NCBI GenBank assembly: GCA_022845895.1
Contig: AP025573.1
Span: 360,001 to 424,000 of the forward strand
Length of the DNA: 64,000 nt
Source: Lachnospiraceae bacterium
Lineage (GTDB): Bacteria; Bacillota; Clostridia; Lachnospirales; Lachnospiraceae
Direction of reading: 5' to 3'
Shown here: positions 1 through 8,973 of the stretch, piece by piece
Layout: each line of letters opens with the position of its first letter
How positions within the stretch are numbered: the first letter of the stretch is position 1
Program-made: the position numbers and the translations under genes
Notes under the pieces: generated by a model
Seen by the model: the letters and a program-made list of their open reading frames with translations, nothing else
The model's database searches: none
Told to the model about the DNA's origin: nothing

Positions 1-933
1 CCGTTCGGCCACGGAAGGATTGAATATATCGCGGCGCTGATCGTAGCGTTTCTCGTCCTGCAGGTCGGGTTTACCTTTTTCAAGGATGCCATCGGAAAGA
101 TACGTGAGCCGGAGATGATGAAGTTCAAGCTCATATCTGTTATCATACTCATACTGTCTGTCGGGGTGAAGCTCTGGATGGGCGTCTTTAACCGGAAGCT
201 CGGACAGCGCATCAATTCGAAGGTCATGCTCGCAACGGCGGCAGACGCGCTCGGAGACGTGATAACAACGTCCGCCACGATCGCCTCTCTTCTGTTCTGG
301 AAGGCAACCGGAATTAATATTGACGGCTTCGTAGGACTTGGCGTATCGCTAGTCGTCATGTGGGCGGGAATCGGCATTGCCAGAGATACGCTGGAGCCCC
401 TTATCGGTGAACCCGTGGCGGCGGAAGAATATGTCAGGATATCGAGGTTCGTGGAGAAATATGACGGCATCGTCGGCAGCCATGACCTGATTGTACATAA
501 TTACGGGCCTGGGAGAAGCATGGCGTCCATCCATGCAGAAGTGCCGAACAATACGGATATAGAAGATTCGCATGAGATCATCGACAAGATAGAACGGGAC
601 GCGGCCAGGAAGCTTGGAATCTTTCTCGTGATACATATGGATCCTGTGGAGACGAAGGATGAGCAGGTGCTCGAGGCGAAGGAACATGTGGAAGAGGTGG
701 TATCACGTCTGGATGGCAGGGCGAGCATCCACGACTTCCGCATGGTGGACGGCAGACACCAGATCAATCTTATCTTCGACCTCGTTGTTCCGAGAGAATA
801 CAGCAGGGAGCAGCAGAACAGCCTGAGCCACGCGGTCATGGAGGAACTTCAGAAGATAGATGAGAGATACCAGTGCGTCATTACGGTTGAGATGAGCTTT
901 GTGGCAAGTGCACGGAAAGGACAGGAAGAATAA
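1..933 (+). CDS. Cation diffusion facilitator (CDF) transporter, 5' end cut by window
   Basis: Integral membrane divalent-metal/proton antiporter. The open frame runs in from the window edge; its first residues (PFGHGRIEYI) are the conserved cytoplasmic loop of the CDF family, so only the first two membrane helices are missing. Three more hydrophobic segments follow, including one with an Asp-x3-Asp pair (DALGD, nt ~240-257). Aspartates at this transport site, in place of His, are typical of manganese-type CDF proteins; that substrate is an inference. The last ~190 residues form the soluble dimerisation domain (SHDLIVHNYGPGRS and a following HAEVP segment), with a further C-terminal extension. 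It ends three bases before the thioesterase start, so the two are probably co-transcribed. Family call is secure. Confidence 0.9.
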   Translation, partial: PFGHGRIEYIAALIVAFLVLQVGFTFFKDAIGKIREPEMMKFKLISVIILILSVGVKLWMGVFNRKLGQRINSKVMLATAADALGDVITTSATIASLLFWKATGINIDGFVGLGVSLVVMWAGIGIARDTLEPLIGEPVAAEEYVRISRFVEKYDGIVGSHDLIVHNYGPGRSMASIHAEVPNNTDIEDSHEIIDKIERDAARKLGIFLVIHMDPVETKDEQVLEAKEHVEEVVSRLDGRASIHDFRMVDGRHQINLIFDLVVPREYSREQQNSLSHAVMEELQKIDERYQCVITVEMSFVASARKGQEE

Positions 934-936
934 GAG

Positions 937-1647
937 ATGTATTCATTTGACAGCAGAGTCAGGTTCAGTGAGGTGGACCACACGAAGCAGATAACCTTGC
1001 CAGGGGTTATCAATTATTTTCAGGACTGCAGCACCTTCCATTCGGAGAGTCTCGGCCTCGGGGTCGATTACTTCGCAAAACACAAGCGGGCATGGGTGCT
1101 GAACGCGTGGCAGGTCGTAACAGAACGCTATCCTAAGCTTGGAGAGCACATCACGGTCAGCACGTGGGCGACGGAATTCAACGGATTATACGGGCTCCGA
1201 AACTTCCGTATGACGGACGGTAAGGGCAGGACCACGGCATATGCCAATTCTGTCTGGGTATATATGGATATGGCGAAAGGAAGGCCGGTGAAGCCGCCGA
1301 CCGAGGAGATTGAGGCATACGGGGAAGAAGAGCCCCTGGCAATGGATTATGCACCGAGGAAGATTGCCCTTCCGGATACATGGGAAGAAAAGCCCCCCTT
1401 TCCGGTGAGAAAGTATCATATCGATACGAATGAGCACGTCAATAACTGCCAGTATGTGCAGATGGCGCTGGAGGTGCTCGGGAAAGAGCCGGATATACGA
1501 CAGGTTAGGGTAGAATACAGGAAATCGGCTGTCTATCAGGATATTATCAGCCCGCGCGTGTCAGAGGAGGAAGGCCGGACAGTCGTGTCACTTGGAGATG
1601 CACAGGGGAAACCTTATGCAATAGTAGAACTAAAGGAGAACTTATGA
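937..1647 (+). CDS. Acyl-ACP thioesterase (FatA/FatB family)
   Basis: Cytoplasmic hotdog-fold hydrolase expected to release fatty acids from acyl-carrier protein. The 236-residue protein shows the opening YSFDSRVRFSEVDHTKQITL, a WVLNAWQV segment, and in the second hotdog repeat the HIDTNEHVNNCQYV stretch that carries the Asn/His catalytic residues of bacterial FatA-like enzymes. The ATG lies three bases after the CDF stop, with the AGGAAG at the end of the upstream gene as ribosome binding site. It overlaps the next gene by ATGA, so the three genes form one translationally coupled unit. Nothing is truncated. Confidence 0.88.
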   Translation: MYSFDSRVRFSEVDHTKQITLPGVINYFQDCSTFHSESLGLGVDYFAKHKRAWVLNAWQVVTERYPKLGEHITVSTWATEFNGLYGLRNFRMTDGKGRTTAYANSVWVYMDMAKGRPVKPPTEEIEAYGEEEPLAMDYAPRKIALPDTWEEKPPFPVRKYHIDTNEHVNNCQYVQMALEVLGKEPDIRQVRVEYRKSAVYQDIISPRVSEEEGRTVVSLGDAQGKPYAIVELKENL

Positions 1648-2480
1648 TGACATTAGAAAAGGGATTAGGAAAAAAACAGGTGCTGAGCGTGATGAAGCTG
1701 GTGGACTTTGGGGTATATCTCGGAACGGAGGAAGAGAAAGTGCTGCTTCCGAAAAAGCAGGTTCCCGAAGGGACAAAAAAAGGAGACGAGATAGAAGTAT
1801 TTCTCTATAAGGATTCTTCGGACAGGCTGATAGCCACGACGTCAGAGCCTGCACTGACACTCGGCGGGCTGGCCGTTCTGGCTGTAGCAGATACCGGACG
1901 GGTAGGAGCTTTCCTCGAGTGGGGGCTTGAGAAAGATCTGCTGCTGCCGTATAAGGAGCAGACGGCAAAGGTGGAGAAGGGGGACAAGGTGCTTGTGGCG
2001 CTGTATGTGGACAAGAGCCGGCGCCTCTGTGCGACGATGAAGGTGTATGACAGGCTGCTGACAGATTCACCTTATAAAAAAGATGACCATGTAAGCGGAA
2101 CGGTCTATGAGTTCAGTGATAATTTTGGGGTGTTCGTGGCGGTAGATAACCGGTATTCCGCCCTGATACCAAAGAGAGAGGCATTTGGCAGCCTGAAAGT
2201 GGGAGATAAGGTACATGCGAGGGTCGTGAAAGTACATGCGGACGGAAAATTAGACTTAAGCATCAGGGAAAAGGCATTTATCCAGATGGACGCGGATGCC
2301 GCGGCAATTGTAAAACGGATGGAAGAATATGGGGGAGAGCTGCCGTTTACGGACAAGGCGGAGCCGGAACTCATCCAGAGAGAGTTCGGTTTGAGCAAAA
2401 ATGCTTTTAAGCGTGCGGTAGGACGGCTGCTGAAAGAGGGCAAGGTAGAAATCAGAAATAGTTCCATCGTGCTCAAGTAA
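1644..2480 (+). CDS. cvfB: S1 RNA-binding domain protein, CvfB/YitL-like
   Basis: 278-residue cytoplasmic RNA-binding protein of the CvfB type (known in staphylococci as a conserved regulator of virulence factors). It has three consecutive S1-like OB folds: residues ~5-65 (VMKLVDFGVYLGTEEEKVLL), ~70-135 (GRVGAFLEWGLEKDLLLPY) and ~145-205 (GTVYEFSDNFGVFVAV). A C-terminal winged-helix part (REFGLSKNAFKRAVGRLLKE) follows. That order is diagnostic of the family. Start ATG overlaps the thioesterase stop (ATGA) behind AAAGGAGAA. The RNA target is unknown. Confidence 0.85.
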   Translation: MMTLEKGLGKKQVLSVMKLVDFGVYLGTEEEKVLLPKKQVPEGTKKGDEIEVFLYKDSSDRLIATTSEPALTLGGLAVLAVADTGRVGAFLEWGLEKDLLLPYKEQTAKVEKGDKVLVALYVDKSRRLCATMKVYDRLLTDSPYKKDDHVSGTVYEFSDNFGVFVAVDNRYSALIPKREAFGSLKVGDKVHARVVKVHADGKLDLSIREKAFIQMDADAAAIVKRMEEYGGELPFTDKAEPELIQREFGLSKNAFKRAVGRLLKEGKVEIRNSSIVLK

Positions 2481-2546
2481 TTATTACCAAAAACTGGTGT
2501 GAAAAATTGTGCACATTTTAAAAAGCGCCGAAAATCAACATTTGCC

Positions 2547-2575
2547 TTGATTTTGGCAGGGTTTTCGTATATATT
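2547..2575 (+). promoter_or_regulatory. Sigma-A type promoter for the HPr-like gene
   Basis: TTGATT and TATATT are separated by exactly 17 bases, about 45 bases before the ATG of the HPr-like gene, in an AT-rich gap. This gives the small gene its own transcription start. Confidence 0.55.
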
Positions 2576-2621
2576 GAGGGTGTAAAAAGAAAAGAGTAGA
2601 AAAGAAAAGGAGAGTAACAAG

Positions 2622-2855
2622 ATGAAAGTTCAGAATATCACAAATATCGAAAAGTTTTTCGAAGTAGTAGACAGTTGCTCAGGTAAGGTAGAATTAGTAA
2701 CAGGTGAAGGAGACAGACTTAATTTAAAATCTAAATTATCTCAGTATGTGTCTATGGCAAATATCTTCTCTAATGGAGAGATACCGGAGCTGGAAATCGT
2801 GGCACATGAAAAAGAAGATATCGACAAGCTCGTCGCATTCATGATTAACGGCTAA
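2622..2855 (+). CDS. Small HPr-like protein lacking the phosphorylatable histidine
   Basis: 77-residue soluble protein. The segment DRLNLKSKLSQYVSMANIFS followed by ELEIVAHEKEDIDKLVAFM follows the second half of the HPr fold: the helix carrying regulatory Ser46, then a strand and the C-terminal helix. The N-terminal half has no GxHARP-type sequence, so phosphotransfer through His15 is not possible. A second gene of this kind lies at 23223. In Bacillus, Crh is an HPr relative that also lacks His15 but keeps Ser46; a Crh-like regulatory role is inference. Start ATG follows AAAGGAGAG. It is monocistronic between its own promoter and a strong terminator. The fold call is made by eye. Confidence 0.6.
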   Translation: MKVQNITNIEKFFEVVDSCSGKVELVTGEGDRLNLKSKLSQYVSMANIFSNGEIPELEIVAHEKEDIDKLVAFMING

Positions 2856-2889
2856 AGACAGGACTTATATACAGGCTGGCAGACAGCGC

Positions 2890-2944
2890 AGACGGCGGCA
2901 ATATTCTTCTCGTAACGAGGAGAATATTGCTGCCGTCTTTTCTT
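2890..2944 (+). terminator. Rho-independent terminator after the HPr-like gene
   Basis: Long GC-rich hairpin: arms GACGGCGGCAATATTCTTCT and AGGAGAATATTGCTGCCGTC around a short CGTAACG loop, followed by TTTTCTT. It separates the HPr-like gene from dnaE. Confidence 0.9.
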
Positions 2945-3013
2945 ATGCCGCAAAATTTGATATAGTTATCTTACCAGATACTTTAAGACGACATTCACAG
3001 AACAGGAGTAATT

Positions 3014-6000
3014 ATGAGTTTTGCACATTTACATGTCCATACGGAGTACAGCCTCCTGGACGGTTCTAATAAAATCAAAGAGTGTATAGCCCGGGTAAAG
3101 GAGCTTGGCATGGACAGCGTGGCAATTACGGACCACGGCGTCATGTTCGGCGTCATAGACTTCTACCGCGCGGCAAAGGCGGCCGGAATAAAGCCGATAC
3201 TAGGCTGTGAGGTGTATGTGGCGCCTGGTTCCCGGTTTGACAAGGAGGCAGGAGGCAGCGGCGAAGACAGGTATTACCATCTCGTGCTGCTGGCAGAAAA
3301 TGACCTTGGATACCACAATCTGGTGAAGCTTGTGTCGAGAGGCTTCACGGAAGGCTACTATTACAAGCCCCGTGTGGATCTGGAACTGCTTCAGGAGTAC
3401 CACGAGGGGATCATTGCGCTGAGTGCCTGCCTGGCGGGGGAAGTGCAGCGCAATATCATGAGGGGGATGTACAGCGAAGCAAAAGCGGCAGCGGAGCGCT
3501 ACGAAGGGATATTCGGAGAAGGTAATTTCTTCCTGGAGCTGCAGGATCACGGCATGCAGGAACAGAAGATGGTAAACCAGTCGCTGCTCCGGCTTTCCCA
3601 GGAGACAGGTATCGAGCTTGTGGCTACGAACGACATCCACTATACATATGAGGACGACGTCAAGCCCCATGACATACTGCTCTGCCTCCAGACGGGAAAG
3701 AAGCTTGCGGATGAGGACCGTATGCGCTATGAAGGCGGCCAGTATTATATCAAGTCAGAGACGGAGATGCAGCAGCTGTTTCCATATGCGCTTCAGGCGC
3801 TGGAGAACACGCAGAGGATTGCAGACAGATGTAAGGTAGAGATAGAGTTTGGCGTGACGAAGCTTCCCAAATACGATGTGCCGGAAGGATACTCGTCCTG
3901 GGAATACCTGAGAAAGCTCTGCTTTGAAGGGCTTAAGCGCCATTACCCGGACGGGGAGGATGCACTGGCGGAGCGGCTCGAATATGAGCTGTCTGTCATA
4001 CAGTCTATGGGATACGTGGATTATTTTCTCATCGTATGGGATTTTATCAAATATGCCAAAGACCACGACATTATCGTCGGCCCGGGCCGTGGATCTGCGG
4101 CGGGAAGCATCGTGTCATACTGTCTGGACATCACGAGCATAGACCCGATAAAGTATCAGCTTCTCTTTGAACGTTTCCTGAACCCGGAGCGTGTATCCAT
4201 GCCCGATATCGATATTGACTTCTGCTTCGAGCGGAGGCAGGAGGTGATAGACTACGTGGTGGAGAAGTACGGCTCTGACCGGGTCGTACAGATCGTCACC
4301 TTCGGTACGCTGGCAGCCCGCGGCGTCATCCGGGATGTGGGGCGCGTGATGGACCTGCCGTATGCATTTGTGGACAATATCGCCAAGATGGTTCCGACAG
4401 AACTCAATATGACGCTGGAACGTGCGCTCAGTATGAATCCTGAGCTGAGGAGGGTGTATCAGGAGGACGGGCAGGTGCGGGAGCTCATCGACATGTCGAA
4501 GCGTCTGGAAGGGCTTCCCCGCCACACTTCCATGCATGCGGCCGGAGTTGTCATCAGCCAGAAGGCTGTGGATGAATATGTACCGCTGTCGCTTGGCTCC
4601 GACGGTTCTGTCACGACCCAGTTCACGATGACGACGCTGGAAGAGCTCGGCCTCCTGAAGATGGACTTTCTCGGGCTCCGGACATTGACTGTCATACAGA
4701 ACGCGGCGCAGCTGGCCGGAGTGAGCAGGGGCGGGCCGCTTGATATGGACAGCATAGACTATGATGACAAGGATGTGCTGAGCTCTATCGGAACAGGACG
4801 TACAGACGGCATCTTCCAGCTGGAGAGCGGTGGGATGAAGAGCTTTATGAAGGAGCTGAAACCGCAGAGCCTGGAGGATATCATCGCGGGTATCTCCCTG
4901 TACCGTCCGGGACCGATGGACTTCATCCCCCAGTATATAAAGGGAAAGAACAATGCACAGAGCATTACGTATGACTGCCCGCAGCTGGAACCGATTCTGG
5001 CACCCACATACGGATGTATCGTCTATCAGGAACAGGTCATGCAGATTGTGCGGGACCTTGCCGGGTACACGCTTGGGCGGAGCGACCTCCTGCGCCGCGC
5101 CATGTCTAAGAAAAAGGGAGACGTGATGAAGAAAGAGCGCCAGAACTTTGTGTATGGCAATGAAGAAGAAGGCGTTCCCGGATGCATCAAAAACGGTATA
5201 GATGAGAAGACGGCCAATAAGATATATGACGAGATGATCGATTTTGCGAAGTATGCGTTCAACAAGTCCCATGCGGCTGCATACGCAGTTGTCTCTTATC
5301 AGACAGCGTGGCTTAAATATTACTATCCGGTAGAATTTATGGCGGCACTTATGACCTCCTGCATCGACAATCCCGGAAAAGTGGCGGAGTATATCTATAC
5401 GTGCCGGCAGCAGATGGGAATCGAGATCATGCCGCCGGACATCAACAAAGGGCTTGGGAACTTCACAGTTGAGGACGGCCGTATCCGTTACGGCCTGGCA
5501 GCCATCAAGAGCATAGGCCGGCCGGTCATCGACGCGATTATCAAAGAGCGGGGCACAGGCGGGCCGTTCAAGACGCTCAAAGACTTCATCGAGCGCATGT
5601 CCGGGAAGGAAGTCAACAAGAGGACGCTGGAGAACTTCATCAAATCAGGGGCCTTTGACAGCCTTGGTGGGACGAGGAAGCAGTTCATGGTAATCTACGT
5701 GCAGATTCTGGACCAGGTAAACCAGGAGCGGAAGTATTCCATGACCGGACAGATGTCCTTATTCGATATGGTGGACGATGACCAGAAGGCGGAATTTGAT
5801 ATCCCGCTGCCGGACGTAGGCGAGTACGAGAAGGAAAACCTGCTGTCTTTTGAAAAAGAGGTACTGGGAATCTACTTAAGCGGGCATCCTATGGAAGAGT
5901 ATGAGGAGAAGTGGAAGAAGAGCATTACGCGGACGACGCTGGATTTTCAGCTCGATGAAGAGACCGGGAGGACGAAGGTACATGACGGGGCAAGGGAAGT

Positions 6001-6493
6001 CGTAGGGGGAATCATCGCCGACAAGACGACCAAGTACACGAAGAACAACAAGACGATGGCATTCCTCACGCTGGAGGATCTGGCAGGTACCGTGGAGATT
6101 GTCGTGTTCCCGAAGGATTACGAGAAGAACCAGCAATACCTCACAGAGGAGAACAAAGTGTTCGTAAGAGGAAGAGTCTCGGAAGAGGACGAAGCGGCGA
6201 GCAAGCTTATCTGCGAGGCAGTCATCCCCTTTGAGCAGACGAAGAAGGAGCTGTGGCTCCAGTATGAAGGAAAGGCGGACTTCCTGGCACGGGAAGCGGA
6301 GCTGTATGACTTGATAAAGGAGTCTGACGGCGATGATCAGGTCGTCATATACTGTAAGGCCGAGAAGGCGGTAAAACGTCTTCCGAGAAGCAGGAATATC
6401 CATGTAGAGCCGGAGATTTTAAGCAGGTTGACGAATTACCTTGGAGAATCTTGTGTAAAAGTTATAGAAAAACCCATTGAAAACATTTCATAG
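3014..6493 (+). CDS. dnaE: DNA polymerase III subunit alpha
   Basis: 1159-residue replicative polymerase. N-terminal PHP domain begins HLHVHTEYSLLDGSNK. The C-family polymerase core has GPGRGSAAGSIVSYCLDIT and the catalytic PDIDIDF near residue 400. A helix-hairpin-helix region is followed by an OB-fold (VVGGIIADKTTKYTKNNKTM, residues ~990-1060). Near residue 911 the sequence GQMSLFD fits the beta-clamp-binding consensus; the same motif recurs at the end of the helicase fusion at 56989. Start ATG follows ACAGGAGTAA. Length is normal for a DnaE without a proofreading domain. pfkA follows with its own promoter inside the dnaE 3' end. Confidence 0.97.
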   Translation: MSFAHLHVHTEYSLLDGSNKIKECIARVKELGMDSVAITDHGVMFGVIDFYRAAKAAGIKPILGCEVYVAPGSRFDKEAGGSGEDRYYHLVLLAENDLGYHNLVKLVSRGFTEGYYYKPRVDLELLQEYHEGIIALSACLAGEVQRNIMRGMYSEAKAAAERYEGIFGEGNFFLELQDHGMQEQKMVNQSLLRLSQETGIELVATNDIHYTYEDDVKPHDILLCLQTGKKLADEDRMRYEGGQYYIKSETEMQQLFPYALQALENTQRIADRCKVEIEFGVTKLPKYDVPEGYSSWEYLRKLCFEGLKRHYPDGEDALAERLEYELSVIQSMGYVDYFLIVWDFIKYAKDHDIIVGPGRGSAAGSIVSYCLDITSIDPIKYQLLFERFLNPERVSMPDIDIDFCFERRQEVIDYVVEKYGSDRVVQIVTFGTLAARGVIRDVGRVMDLPYAFVDNIAKMVPTELNMTLERALSMNPELRRVYQEDGQVRELIDMSKRLEGLPRHTSMHAAGVVISQKAVDEYVPLSLGSDGSVTTQFTMTTLEELGLLKMDFLGLRTLTVIQNAAQLAGVSRGGPLDMDSIDYDDKDVLSSIGTGRTDGIFQLESGGMKSFMKELKPQSLEDIIAGISLYRPGPMDFIPQYIKGKNNAQSITYDCPQLEPILAPTYGCIVYQEQVMQIVRDLAGYTLGRSDLLRRAMSKKKGDVMKKERQNFVYGNEEEGVPGCIKNGIDEKTANKIYDEMIDFAKYAFNKSHAAAYAVVSYQTAWLKYYYPVEFMAALMTSCIDNPGKVAEYIYTCRQQMGIEIMPPDINKGLGNFTVEDGRIRYGLAAIKSIGRPVIDAIIKERGTGGPFKTLKDFIERMSGKEVNKRTLENFIKSGAFDSLGGTRKQFMVIYVQILDQVNQERKYSMTGQMSLFDMVDDDQKAEFDIPLPDVGEYEKENLLSFEKEVLGIYLSGHPMEEYEEKWKKSITRTTLDFQLDEETGRTKVHDGAREVVGGIIADKTTKYTKNNKTMAFLTLEDLAGTVEIVVFPKDYEKNQQYLTEENKVFVRGRVSEEDEAASKLICEAVIPFEQTKKELWLQYEGKADFLAREAELYDLIKESDGDDQVVIYCKAEKAVKRLPRSRNIHVEPEILSRLTNYLGESCVKVIEKPIENIS

Positions 6494-6505
6494 ATAAGGT
6501 AAAAT
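6477..6505 (+). promoter_or_regulatory. Promoter of pfkA within the 3' end of dnaE
   Basis: TTGAAA and TAAAAT with a 17-base spacer, starting in the last codons of dnaE and about 55 bases before the pfkA ATG. Confidence 0.5.
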
Positions 6506-6560
6506 GAACCACGAAGAAAAGATAGAATGAGAATGATCACAATACGATGGAGGAATTGAA

Positions 6561-7538
6561 ATGGCAGACAAAGTGATTCGTACGATAGGTGTTTTGACAA
6601 GTGGCGGAGATGCCCCTGGAATGAATGCAGCTATCCGTGCAGTTGTCAGGACGGGATTAGGAAAAGACTTGAAAGTGAGAGGCATCAGAAGAGGATATCA
6701 GGGTCTTTTGAACGAAGAGATCATAGACCTGTCGGCCAGAGATGTATCCGATACCATCCAGCGCGGAGGCACTATCCTCCAGACGGCAAGATGTGAAGAG
6801 ATGCGGACAGAAGAGGGACAGCAGAAGGCTGCCGCCATATGTAAGAAATACGGAATAGACGGTCTGGTAGTCATCGGCGGAGACGGCTCTTTTGCCGGAG
6901 CGCAGAAGCTGTCCAGACTGGGAATCAATACAATAGGGCTTCCGGGTACGATTGACCTGGATATCGCCTGTACGGAGTATACGATAGGGTTTGATACGGC
7001 GGTCAATACGGCGATGGAAGCGATAGACAAAGTAAGGGATACGTCCACGTCCCATGAGAGATGTTCCATCATCGAAGTGATGGGAAGGGATGCAGGCTAC
7101 CTCGCGCTCTGGTGCGGAATCGCAAACGGTGCGGAACGTATCCTCATGCCGGAGGAGCACGACTATAATGAGGAAGCCATTGTCGAAGACATACAGGAGT
7201 GCAGAAAGCGCGGCAAGAAGAACTATATCATTATCAACGCGGAGGGAATCGGCGATTCTATGAATATGGCAAAGAGAATCGAAGAGGCCACCGGCATGGA
7301 GACGAGGGCGACTGTCCTTGGCCACATGCAGCGGGGCGGAAGCCCGACATGTAAAGACAGGGTATATGCGTCTATCATGGGTGCTATGGCTGTAGACCTG
7401 CTTATCCAGGGCAAGTCCAACCGTGTCGTAGGTTACAGGCACGGAGAATATCTGGACTTTGACATCGACGAGGCACTCGGCATGAAGAAGGGTATTCCGA
7501 CATATCAGTATGAGATCGCGAGAGAGCTGGCACTTTAG
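6561..7538 (+). CDS. pfkA: 6-phosphofructokinase
   Basis: 325-residue glycolytic enzyme converting fructose 6-phosphate to fructose 1,6-bisphosphate. GVLTSGGDAPGMNAAIR is the nucleotide-binding start. GGDGS and PGTID carry glycines where PPi-dependent enzymes have Asp and Lys, so ATP is the expected phosphoryl donor. Catalytic Asp is present in PGTIDLD, but the position that is usually Asn in PGTIDND is Leu. MGRDAGY and HMQRGGSPT complete the substrate and effector sites. ATG follows GATGGAGGAA. A strong terminator follows the gene. Confidence 0.95.
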   Translation: MADKVIRTIGVLTSGGDAPGMNAAIRAVVRTGLGKDLKVRGIRRGYQGLLNEEIIDLSARDVSDTIQRGGTILQTARCEEMRTEEGQQKAAAICKKYGIDGLVVIGGDGSFAGAQKLSRLGINTIGLPGTIDLDIACTEYTIGFDTAVNTAMEAIDKVRDTSTSHERCSIIEVMGRDAGYLALWCGIANGAERILMPEEHDYNEEAIVEDIQECRKRGKKNYIIINAEGIGDSMNMAKRIEEATGMETRATVLGHMQRGGSPTCKDRVYASIMGAMAVDLLIQGKSNRVVGYRHGEYLDFDIDEALGMKKGIPTYQYEIARELAL

Positions 7539-7559
7539 GATATCGGTTTTCAGGACAGC

Positions 7560-7608
7560 AGAGACGTTCAGGATAGAGAGTTTTCTTTCACTGGATGTCT
7601 CTTTTTTC
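7560..7608 (+). terminator. Terminator after pfkA
   Basis: Arms AGAGACGTTCAG and CTGGATGTCTCT pair over 12 positions with G-U wobbles, followed by TTTTTT. Confidence 0.75.
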
Positions 7609-7660
7609 AAATAGTACAGTCAGACAGAGTACACGAACAGAGTGAAAAGAGGGATACAGA

Positions 7661-8482
7661 TTGGTTATGAATAAAGACAGGACAGCGCCTGTAGGCGTGT
7701 TTGACTCAGGCGTGGGCGGGCTTACCGTGGCAAGGGAGATCATGCGCCAGCTGCCCGATGAGAATATCGTATATTTCGGCGATACGGCCAGAGTCCCATA
7801 CGGCAGCAAGTCGAAGAATAATATTATCAGGTTCTCCCGCCAGATTCTCCGTTTTCTTGAGACGAAGGGCGTGAAAGCAATAGTCATAGCATGTAATACG
7901 GCGAGCGCCCTGGCGCTTGACGTGCTGAAGGAGGAATCTGACATTCCGGTTATCGGAGTCATCACGCCGGGAGCACGGGCGGCGGTTAAGGAGACCCGAA
8001 GCAAGAAGATAGGTGTCGTCGGGACGGAAGCTACTATCCGAAGCCATACATACTCCAAGGTCATCACGGAGATGGAGCCTGAGGCGTCGGTAATCGGCAA
8101 GCCGTGTCCGCTGTTCGTGCCGCTTGTGGAGGAAGGGTTTGCAAAGCACCATGTCACGGATGAGATCATCGAATACTACCTGGATGAGATGAAGCATTCG
8201 GATATAGACACGATGATACTCGGCTGTACCCATTATCCACTGCTGAGATCGCGCATCATGGAATACTTCGGAACAGATGTCCACATCGTAAATCCGGCCT
8301 ATGAGACAGCGATGGATTTAAAAGCGCTCCTTGAAGGGCAGGGTATGGACAACGACTCGGGGAACCTTGCCAGATATGAATTCTATGTAAGCGACACGGC
8401 GGAAAAGTTCAAGCACTTTGCCAATTCCATACTGCCTTACAACGTAGAGACGATACAGCAAATCAATATAGAGGAATATTAG
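7661..8482 (+). CDS. murI: Glutamate racemase
   Basis: 273-residue enzyme supplying D-glutamate for peptidoglycan. FDSGVGGLTVAREI contains the first acidic residue, IACNTASALA the first catalytic cysteine and LGCTHYPLL the second cysteine with its partner His. A TTG at 7661 lies 7 bases after GAGGG and is the better-spaced start; the ATG two codons later (7667) is the alternative. It is followed by a DUF1934 gene after 8 bases, probably in one operon. Complete and ordinary for the family. Confidence 0.95.
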   Translation: MVMNKDRTAPVGVFDSGVGGLTVAREIMRQLPDENIVYFGDTARVPYGSKSKNNIIRFSRQILRFLETKGVKAIVIACNTASALALDVLKEESDIPVIGVITPGARAAVKETRSKKIGVVGTEATIRSHTYSKVITEMEPEASVIGKPCPLFVPLVEEGFAKHHVTDEIIEYYLDEMKHSDIDTMILGCTHYPLLRSRIMEYFGTDVHIVNPAYETAMDLKALLEGQGMDNDSGNLARYEFYVSDTAEKFKHFANSILPYNVETIQQINIEEY

Positions 8483-8490
8483 GTGAGATT

Positions 8491-8934
8491 ATGACGAAAG
8501 ATGTACTGTTAAGCATATCCGGCCTCCACTTTGACGCCGCGGGAGGAGAGTCGGACGAGAATGAACCGATAGAAGTGATCACTCCTGCATCTTACTATAA
8601 CAAGAACGGCAAGCACTATGTCATATATGAGGAACCGGTGGAAGGCATGGCAGGCACGGTCAGGAACACGATCAAGATTACCGGAGACAGCGTGTTTGAG
8701 ATTATCAAAAGCGGTCTGGCCAATGCCCACATGGTATTTGAAAAGGATAAGATCAATATGACCCAGTATGAGACACCTTACGGGGAGCTGCTCGTCGGCA
8801 TCCACACGAGGAAGATAGAAGTGGATATCAGTGAAGCCAACATAGCGGTAGCCGTAAACTATGCGCTGGACATCAATGATGAGAAGGTGGCAGACTGTAA
8901 TATTGACATGAACATAAAAGCATTGGAACGCTAG
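8491..8934 (+). CDS. DUF1934 beta-barrel protein (YwiB-like)
   Basis: 147-residue soluble protein with alternating strands. YYNKNGKHYVIYEEP, TIKITGDSVFEIIKSG and the closing YETPYGELLVGIHTRKIEVD are typical of the DUF1934 calycin-like family. The biochemical function is not established. It sits 8 bases downstream of murI and its last codons lie inside the terminator stem, so the unit ends here. ATG at 8491 is preceded by AGGTGAG. Confidence 0.8.
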   Translation: MTKDVLLSISGLHFDAAGGESDENEPIEVITPASYYNKNGKHYVIYEEPVEGMAGTVRNTIKITGDSVFEIIKSGLANAHMVFEKDKINMTQYETPYGELLVGIHTRKIEVDISEANIAVAVNYALDINDEKVADCNIDMNIKALER

Positions 8935-8948
8935 TCCCAATGCTTTTT
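8916..8948 (+). terminator. Terminator overlapping the end of the DUF1934 gene
   Basis: AAAAGCATTGG and CCAATGCTTTT form an 11-bp stem around the stop codon, followed by TTAT. The A-rich left arm could also terminate the opposing gene, which ends at 8974. Confidence 0.8.
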
Positions 8949-8973
8949 ATAATGTGCCGTCTTCTGATTCTTA

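Noticed and set aside
4115-5272. 385-codon open frame on the minus strand inside dnaE
   Set aside because: Lies opposite well-conserved polymerase sequence, has a His/Arg-rich composition typical of a codon shadow and no ribosome binding site.
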